Source: Nitrospira sp. (GTDB taxonomy: Bacteria > Nitrospirota > Nitrospiria > Nitrospirales > Nitrospiraceae). From it: a stretch of 64,000 nucleotides of DNA. The notes beneath the pieces were generated by a model. It was given only the letters and a program-made list of their open reading frames with translations, made no database searches and was not told the DNA's origin. Below, piece by piece: positions 59,443 to 64,000 of this stretch; position 1 is the stretch's first letter, and the number at the start of each line of letters is the position of its first letter. The stretch covers positions 1 to 64,000 of the forward strand of contig JAFEBM010000008.1 of assembly GCA_018242685.1 (NCBI GenBank), given 5' to 3'. The position numbers and the translations under genes are program-made.

Positions 59443-60309
59443 TCAGCGATGGATACTGGTGGGAATCGACCCGGCTGCCAACATCGCAAAGCTGCGTTCC
59501 ATGGCTTTGACTCTCGTGAGATACGTCTTCACATCATGGTCGCCGCAGCGCTGGTTGGCCAGGAGACGAAAGTTCCGTTTTGCGTAGTCACGGCCCGCCC
59601 CGGCACCGCAGAGATGGATGACCGCCGCCAGGTCCTGCTTCTGTTGGAACGTCGCGGGTCGCTCTCCGACGGCTTTCGCTACATGACGGTCGAGGTACGC
59701 GGCGGTCATCTCGATCGCGTGGCCAGGGATGACTCTGGTGTAGAGACTGTTGAACCAACAGGAATTGAGGTCGTGCCAAGGGCCGTCTTCGACGACCACA
59801 TGGTTGTGGATACAGTAGCGCTTCCCTTCTTGAAACGTGCCGTCGGTGATTTGTAACATGCCCACTGCCGTCGATGCGGGTTGATACCACTCTAGAGGAT
59901 TTTTTGACGAGATGAAACGCCACCGCCAATAGGTTCGCGCCACGGGATTGCCGGAACCCTCGGCTTGAGCCAAAGCGGCGAGCAGGTCGGGGGTAATAAT
60001 TGCTGTCGAATGAACTTCAAACAACTCGCCGTATTCTTGCCATGTCTCGCGGGGGCTCTTGCTGAGCGCATTTTCTACCGGAAAGAACAATTCCGTCGGT
60101 TTGTAAAAGGTGTGATAGGTCCAATTAATACCCAACAGGACCATGAAGAGAAGGACGGCGCTGATTCCCAGCCGCATTGCGGGTGGCGTTCGGCCGACGG
60201 CCCGGAGAAACAAGCAGAGATTCTGCCATCGCCGATGAGCGAAGCGCGCCATCGACCCCACTGGATGAGGATGGCGGGAGCGAGAACGGGTGTGGCGGCG
60301 ACGGCGCAT
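59443..60309 (-). CDS. Membrane-anchored lytic transglycosylase (SLT family)
   Basis: About 288 residues from ATG 60309. A very basic cytoplasmic N-terminus ('MRRRRHTRSRSRHPHP') precedes one transmembrane helix ('LGISAVLLFMVLLGINWTY'), so the catalytic domain faces the periplasm. The SLT fold is seen in 'LLAALAQAEGSGNPVARTYW' with the catalytic Glu, 'AVGMLQITDGTF' and a late 'YLTRVKAMERS'. It cleaves peptidoglycan glycan strands. It is divergent from the DUF2314-like gene. Confidence 0.8.
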   Translation of the reverse strand: MRRRRHTRSRSRHPHPVGSMARFAHRRWQNLCLFLRAVGRTPPAMRLGISAVLLFMVLLGINWTYHTFYKPTELFFPVENALSKSPRETWQEYGELFEVHSTAIITPDLLAALAQAEGSGNPVARTYWRWRFISSKNPLEWYQPASTAVGMLQITDGTFQEGKRYCIHNHVVVEDGPWHDLNSCWFNSLYTRVIPGHAIEMTAAYLDRHVAKAVGERPATFQQKQDLAAVIHLCGAGAGRDYAKRNFRLLANQRCGDHDVKTYLTRVKAMERSFAMLAAGSIPTSIHR

Positions 60310-60489
60310 GTCGGCAGAGTAACAGAAAACAAATACCTTCTTCCTGAGATTATGTGACGGATGTAACCGACAGTTCTGTGAGAGGCTGAATATGTGAACG
60401 ATCTTGCATTGCGGCCTGAGCAGGCTCAATATGGCCAGACAACAACGCGCACATCATTCATGGTGGGCTGTAGACTCGGGGAGGTTTGC

Positions 60490-60999
60490 ATGCAACGATT
60501 CGTGATGCTGAACGTCATCCTGTTTGGAATCCTTATATCCTCTTCCGCGTTCTCGCAATCATTCACCGACAAGGCCAAGAAAGACAGCGCCGTCGACATG
60601 AGTGACGAGGACCCGGCGATGCAGAAAGCCATGGAACGTGCCCGGACGAGCTTGGAAGATTTTCTTCGAAAAGCCGGATCGCCGCCGCCCAACACCGACC
60701 AGTATTCGGTCAAGGTCAGAGTGAGCGAAGGCGACAAACAGGAATATCTGTGGATCTCCAACCTGAAAACGCAAGGAGATCTCTTGTCTGGACGAATCGA
60801 CAACCTCCCGATAATCCGTTCAGTCAAGAAGGGACAGTCGTACTCATTCGCAAAGACGGAGATCGTCGATTGGACGTATATCGATAAGAGTAAGAAGAAG
60901 GTGTTCGGCAATTTCACCACTTGTGCGCTCCTCACCAAGGAGCCACCGGGTGTCGCGGAATCGATTCAGAGGCAATATGGCCTCGAGTGCGATCGTTGA
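60490..60999 (+). CDS. Exported DUF2314-like protein
   Basis: ATG 60490 follows GGGGAGG; the frame is open from 60394 but this start gives a signal peptide ('VMLNVILFGILISSSAFSQS'). The 169-residue product contains a C-terminal DUF2314-like domain: 'EYLWISNLKTQGDLLSGRID', 'VKKGQSYSFAKTEIVDWTYI' and 'KKVFGNFTTCALL'. The family is uncharacterised (YegJ-related). A helical segment (about 30-60) links it to the signal. Confidence 0.7.
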   Translation: MQRFVMLNVILFGILISSSAFSQSFTDKAKKDSAVDMSDEDPAMQKAMERARTSLEDFLRKAGSPPPNTDQYSVKVRVSEGDKQEYLWISNLKTQGDLLSGRIDNLPIIRSVKKGQSYSFAKTEIVDWTYIDKSKKKVFGNFTTCALLTKEPPGVAESIQRQYGLECDR

Positions 61000-61192
61000 T
61001 GTCGTACGTGGAACACTTCTGAATACGTTCATCGCCTCCGGTCAACAGGCCGGCTCCGTTCACCGGCTTCCCGCTGATCCCTTCCTCAAGTCGCGCCACG
61101 CTTCTTTGCAGATACAGCTGTCTCCAGAATTCATGGAGGGCATGGCTGCAAGTTTTGGATCTTGTGGCAGGATTGCTGACAGGAGCGTTCTC

Positions 61193-61273
61193 TTAATTGT
61201 TGTTGTCTATGAATAGAGTAGAAACGGCGATCAATAAGCCGATACAAACGAAGAAGGCGACGATAATATGCAT
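61193..61273 (-). CDS. Tiny membrane protein (26 residues)
   Basis: On the minus strand ATG 61273 follows AAGGAG by seven bases. The product 'MHIIVAFFVCIGLLIAVSTL' plus FIDNNN is one hydrophobic helix with a short polar end, then TAA. The good ribosome binding site and clean helix support coding. It lies alone in the 515-bp gap between the DUF2314-like and fusion genes; nothing else was recognised in that gap. Confidence 0.5.
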   Translation of the reverse strand: MHIIVAFFVCIGLLIAVSTLFIDNNN

Positions 61274-61514
61274 GCTCAAACTCCTTTGCAATTTTCCTGA
61301 GGGCGCAGGCTCGATCGCCGCATCGTGACTTCCGCAAATCCCTGATCACCCCGTAGGCTTGAGTTACTGCTCGCCTGGTACATACGGTGACCTGAGCAAC
61401 CGTATGTCTGCAGTTCACTAGTGTATCTAACCTTTCGAATACGTGCGTAAGTATTGGAAATCACGTGCGGTTACGTCGATCTAGTGGTACGGTGCGGTGC
61501 ACGGTATCTCTCGC

Positions 61515-63041
61515 ATGGATCTATCGATGGAATCGACTCGAGTCTATAAACTGCCATCTTCTCCGACCTCCTTGGAACCGGTTTCTGCCGAGGTTGTCGA
61601 TCCATTTGAAACAAGGAGTCAGTCCCAGGCGGATGTAAAGAAACTGGCCATTCGCGATCACTTTGATGCCTATGCAGGTCAACGTATCTACTGGGAACAG
61701 AAAGCCAGGGCTTACTATGAAGATCAGGCTCGCTATTTCAGATTCCTCGTACCCGAAGGCTTACACGTGTTGGAAATTGGTTCTGGCTTGGGGACTCTGC
61801 TCGCCGCGGTGAAGCCCGCTCGCGGGGTCGGCATCGACTTGAGTTCGGAGATGGTCAAGGAGGCATCTCGGCGCCATCCTATGCTGGAGTTTCGAGTCGG
61901 GGACGCAGAAACGCTGGAGTTTAACGAAACGTTCGACGTGATCATTCTTGCCGATCTGATCGGTCATTTGGTCGATGTCGAGGTTGCTTTCGGGCGGCTT
62001 CGCCATGCCTGTAAGCCGCATACCCGAATCATCGTGTCTTACTATAACCATTTGTGGGAGCCGGTGCTTCGGCTTTGCGAAAAAGCCGGCATGAAAATGC
62101 CGCAACCTGAACAGAGTTGGCTTTCGCCGACGGACATCGCCAACCTCTTGGACTTAGCCGATTTCGATGTGATCAAGGTGGAACGGCGGTTGTTATTGCC
62201 CAAGTCCGTTCCGCTTCTTTCTCCTTTATGCAACAAGCTACTCGCCTATCTGCCGGGTTTCCGCGCACTGTGTCTGAGTCACTATGTAGTCGCACGTCCG
62301 CGCCTCCGGAGGCCGGAGCGTCCATATTCGACGACGATCGTCATTCCTTGTCGGAATGAACGTGGAAATATCAATGCCGTGCTCAGACGGATTCCACGAT
62401 TCGGCGGCCGCCAACAGATCATCTTTATTGACGGGCATTCGAGCGATGGGACGCCCGAAGAGATTCGACGTCTGATGGCCTGCTATCCGGGCAAAGACAT
62501 CAAGCTTCTGGTGCAAGACGGCAAGGGGAAAGGCGACGCGGTACGCAAAGGTTTTGCGCATGCCACCGGTGACGTGCTCATGATTCTGGATGCGGATCTG
62601 ACGATGCCGCCGGAAGCTCTTCCCAAATTCTACGAGGCTCTTGCGAACGGAAAAGGCGAGTTCATCAACGGTTGTCGCCTCGTCTATCCCATGGAATCGC
62701 AGGCTATGCAGGTGCTCAATCTGATCGGTAACAAGTTTTTCGGCATGGCCTTCTCTTGGCTCTTGAACCAGCGGATCAAGGATACTCTCTGTGGGACGAA
62801 AGTCCTGTTCCGACACGAGTATGAACGAATCGCCGCCAATCGACACTACTTCGGCGACTTCGATCCGTTCGGAGATTTCGACCTGTTGTTCGGGGCCTCA
62901 AAACTGAATCTGCATATTGTGGAGATTCCAATTCGGTATCATGCCCGGGTCTACGGCAACACCAATATTCAGCGATTTGCCCACGGATGGTTGTTGCTGA
63001 AGATGACGGTGTATGGATTCTTTCGCCTGAAGGCTGTGTGA
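61515..63041 (+). CDS. Fusion of SAM methyltransferase and family 2 glycosyltransferase
   Basis: About 508 residues from ATG 61515 (GTG 61497 and ATG 61527 are alternatives). The N-terminal half is a class I methyltransferase: 'LHVLEIGSGLGTLLAAVKP', 'GVGIDLSSEMVKEASRRHP', 'FDVIILADLIGHL'. The C-terminal half is a GT2 domain: 'TTIVIPCRNERGNINAVLRR', 'IIFIDGHSSDGTPEEIRRLM', 'GKGDAVRKGFAHATGDVLMILDADL' region and 'DTLCGTKVLFRHEYER', resembling dolichyl/polyprenyl-phosphate sugar synthases. It may build and cap a cell-surface glycan. Its stop overlaps the start of the next methyltransferase. Confidence 0.88.
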   Translation: MDLSMESTRVYKLPSSPTSLEPVSAEVVDPFETRSQSQADVKKLAIRDHFDAYAGQRIYWEQKARAYYEDQARYFRFLVPEGLHVLEIGSGLGTLLAAVKPARGVGIDLSSEMVKEASRRHPMLEFRVGDAETLEFNETFDVIILADLIGHLVDVEVAFGRLRHACKPHTRIIVSYYNHLWEPVLRLCEKAGMKMPQPEQSWLSPTDIANLLDLADFDVIKVERRLLLPKSVPLLSPLCNKLLAYLPGFRALCLSHYVVARPRLRRPERPYSTTIVIPCRNERGNINAVLRRIPRFGGRQQIIFIDGHSSDGTPEEIRRLMACYPGKDIKLLVQDGKGKGDAVRKGFAHATGDVLMILDADLTMPPEALPKFYEALANGKGEFINGCRLVYPMESQAMQVLNLIGNKFFGMAFSWLLNQRIKDTLCGTKVLFRHEYERIAANRHYFGDFDPFGDFDLLFGASKLNLHIVEIPIRYHARVYGNTNIQRFAHGWLLLKMTVYGFFRLKAV

Positions 63042-63865
63042 TGTCCGAGGAAGTCCTTCATCGGCATCGGGCCGTGTGGCAGCAGAAACCTGTGCTTCGA
63101 CGGTTGTATGAAAACTGGTATAGGGACATCATCGCTTGGTTGGCGCCGGGGCGCACGGTCGAGATCGGAGGAGGCACGGGCAATCTGAAAGCTCACGTGC
63201 CGGGAGTCTATTGTAGCGATGTGATGGTACTGCCGTGGTTGAATGTGGTTGCAGATGCCCAGCGACTCCCGTTTCAGTCCGAGTCGCTGGGTAATCTGGT
63301 CCTGTTCGATTCCTTGCATCATATTGAAAACGTCTCCCTCTTTTTCGATGAAGCACTGAGAACACTCCGTGTCGGAGGCAGGATCATCGTCATGGATCCG
63401 TACCTCTCATGGGCTTCGTGGCCGATCTATCGGTGGTTGCATCCTGAACCGACGAATTATTCGGAAGATCCCCTCGTCCTCAAGCCTCCACAGATTGACC
63501 GGCGACCGTTCGACGCCAATCAAGCCGCTGCGACGATCTTGTTCGAACGGAATCACTCTCGCTTCCAGTCGCGTTATCCGGGATTCACCGTCCAACACAT
63601 CCGGCGATTAGCCTGCGTCGCGTACCCGCTCAGTGGTGGGTTCGACCATCCGTCTTTCCTGCCGGAATGGTCGGTGACACCGATTCTCCGACTAGAACAA
63701 ACGCTGGAACGGGTGGGTTGGCTTCTCGCCTTTCGAATGCTCGTGGTGATCGAGCGTAGAGTCGAATCGGCATCGATCCCGCGCGCTGCCGTGGGACCAT
63801 CGGATGCTTGCAAGGTAGAAGAGGCCGCCCCTATAATGCACCGCGTTGTTGAATGGATGCGTTAA
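63041..63865 (+). CDS. Class I SAM-dependent methyltransferase
   Basis: ATG 63041 overlaps the preceding stop as TGATG, indicating translational coupling. The 274-residue protein has 'TVEIGGGTGNLKAHVPG' (motif I), 'VVADAQRLPFQSESLGNLVLFDSLHHIENV' region and 'LRVGGRIIVMDPY', typical of UbiE/methyltransferase-11 proteins. The partner fusion protein suggests a joint role in surface-glycan or lipid-linked sugar modification. Confidence 0.85.
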   Translation: MSEEVLHRHRAVWQQKPVLRRLYENWYRDIIAWLAPGRTVEIGGGTGNLKAHVPGVYCSDVMVLPWLNVVADAQRLPFQSESLGNLVLFDSLHHIENVSLFFDEALRTLRVGGRIIVMDPYLSWASWPIYRWLHPEPTNYSEDPLVLKPPQIDRRPFDANQAAATILFERNHSRFQSRYPGFTVQHIRRLACVAYPLSGGFDHPSFLPEWSVTPILRLEQTLERVGWLLAFRMLVVIERRVESASIPRAAVGPSDACKVEEAAPIMHRVVEWMR

Positions 63866-63889
63866 CTTTCTGGAGGAAACAGAGTGATC

Positions 63890-64000
63890 ATGAGCGAGCA
63901 AACATTGGCCATTATCAAGCCGGACGCAGTCAAGAAAAACGTCATTGGGGATATTATCCATCGGTATGAACAAGCGGGATTAAAGCCGGTCGCCATCAAG
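63890..64000 (+). CDS. ndk: Nucleoside diphosphate kinase, 5' part (runs off the window)
   Basis: ATG 63890 follows GGAGGAAACAG; GTG 63884 in the same frame is less likely. The 37 visible codons begin '[20 protein letters not shown]' and continue '[15 protein letters not shown]', the conserved N-terminus of nucleoside diphosphate kinase, which exchanges phosphate between nucleotides. The His active site lies beyond the right edge. Confidence 0.92.
   Translation, partial: MSEQTLAIIKPDAVKKNVIGDIIHRYEQAGLKPVAIK

Noticed and set aside
1..64000. CRISPR arrays, insertion sequences, phage genes
   Set aside because: No regularly spaced repeats, no transposase or integrase motifs and no phage structural genes were seen.

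Overview
The window (about 57-58 % G+C by eye, short intergenic gaps, genes on both strands) looks like a chromosomal segment of a Nitrospira-like bacterium (phylum Nitrospirota). This rests on a giant multicopper oxidase with paired cupredoxin/SUMF1 neighbours, many exported small proteins, two type II NADH dehydrogenases, and a phosphatase-phosphofructokinase fusion. It is an inference; no rRNA is present. The only RNA gene is a tRNA-Ser(GCU). I saw no IS element, phage gene or CRISPR array.

Left end (1-5.1 kb): the C-terminal half of a Tc-toxin A-like gene, open at the left edge, a small MNT-type nucleotidyltransferase, and a decayed second TcA copy with stops, a frameshift and a large internal deletion. 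5.1-17.5 kb is a periplasmic copper locus. It holds an exported protein of unknown function, a 1607-residue six-cupredoxin multicopper oxidase, two tandem secreted type-1-copper cupredoxins, a secreted HEAT-repeat protein, two SUMF1-fold proteins lacking the formylglycine-generating cysteines, and an exported trypsin/PDZ protease. 17.5-21.5 kb is mostly housekeeping: a Sua5-type tRNA modification gene, a cyclophilin, an MFS carrier, an FKBP and the tRNA.

21.6-28.8 kb carries a NarL-type regulator with a degenerate receiver, a zinc-ribbon protein, a PilZ-like protein, two type II NADH dehydrogenases (one frameshifted), a 35-residue lipoprotein gene and a larger lipoprotein. 28.9-34.7 kb looks like a regulatory cascade. 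A GAF-GAF-PAS sigma-54 activator lies near a STAS-ECF sigma operon. That operon has a well-spaced sigma-54 promoter and two upstream palindromes that fit activator sites. A broken YHS-domain gene and a Met/Lys-rich exported protein follow.

34.8-43.2 kb: a cytochrome b / Tat-exported molybdopterin oxidoreductase pair, an FAD reductase, a glycosyltransferase and a 1468-residue Lhr-type helicase whose linkers carry intergenic-type repeats in frame. 43.2-49.4 kb: small exported proteins, a truncated antitoxin-like gene, a methyltransferase, the histidine phosphatase-phosphofructokinase fusion, and a duplicated cassette of tiny exported proteins sharing a 5' element and terminator type. 49.4-56.1 kb (minus strand): outer-membrane protein, GDT1-type transporter, MgtA-type Mg2+ ATPase interrupted by one in-frame amber codon, MgtC and two lipoproteins. 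56.5-64 kb: a cytochrome P450/MHS transporter pair, a lytic transglycosylase, a DUF2314-like protein, a 26-residue membrane peptide gene, a methyltransferase-glycosyltransferase fusion coupled to another methyltransferase, and the start of ndk.

The strongest candidates for new biology are the copper-oxidase locus, the sigma-54/STAS/ECF cascade and the small-protein cassettes. Four genes are broken by small lesions (ndh copy, mgtA, YHS gene, TcA copy). Read-level data should decide whether each is real decay or a sequence error.
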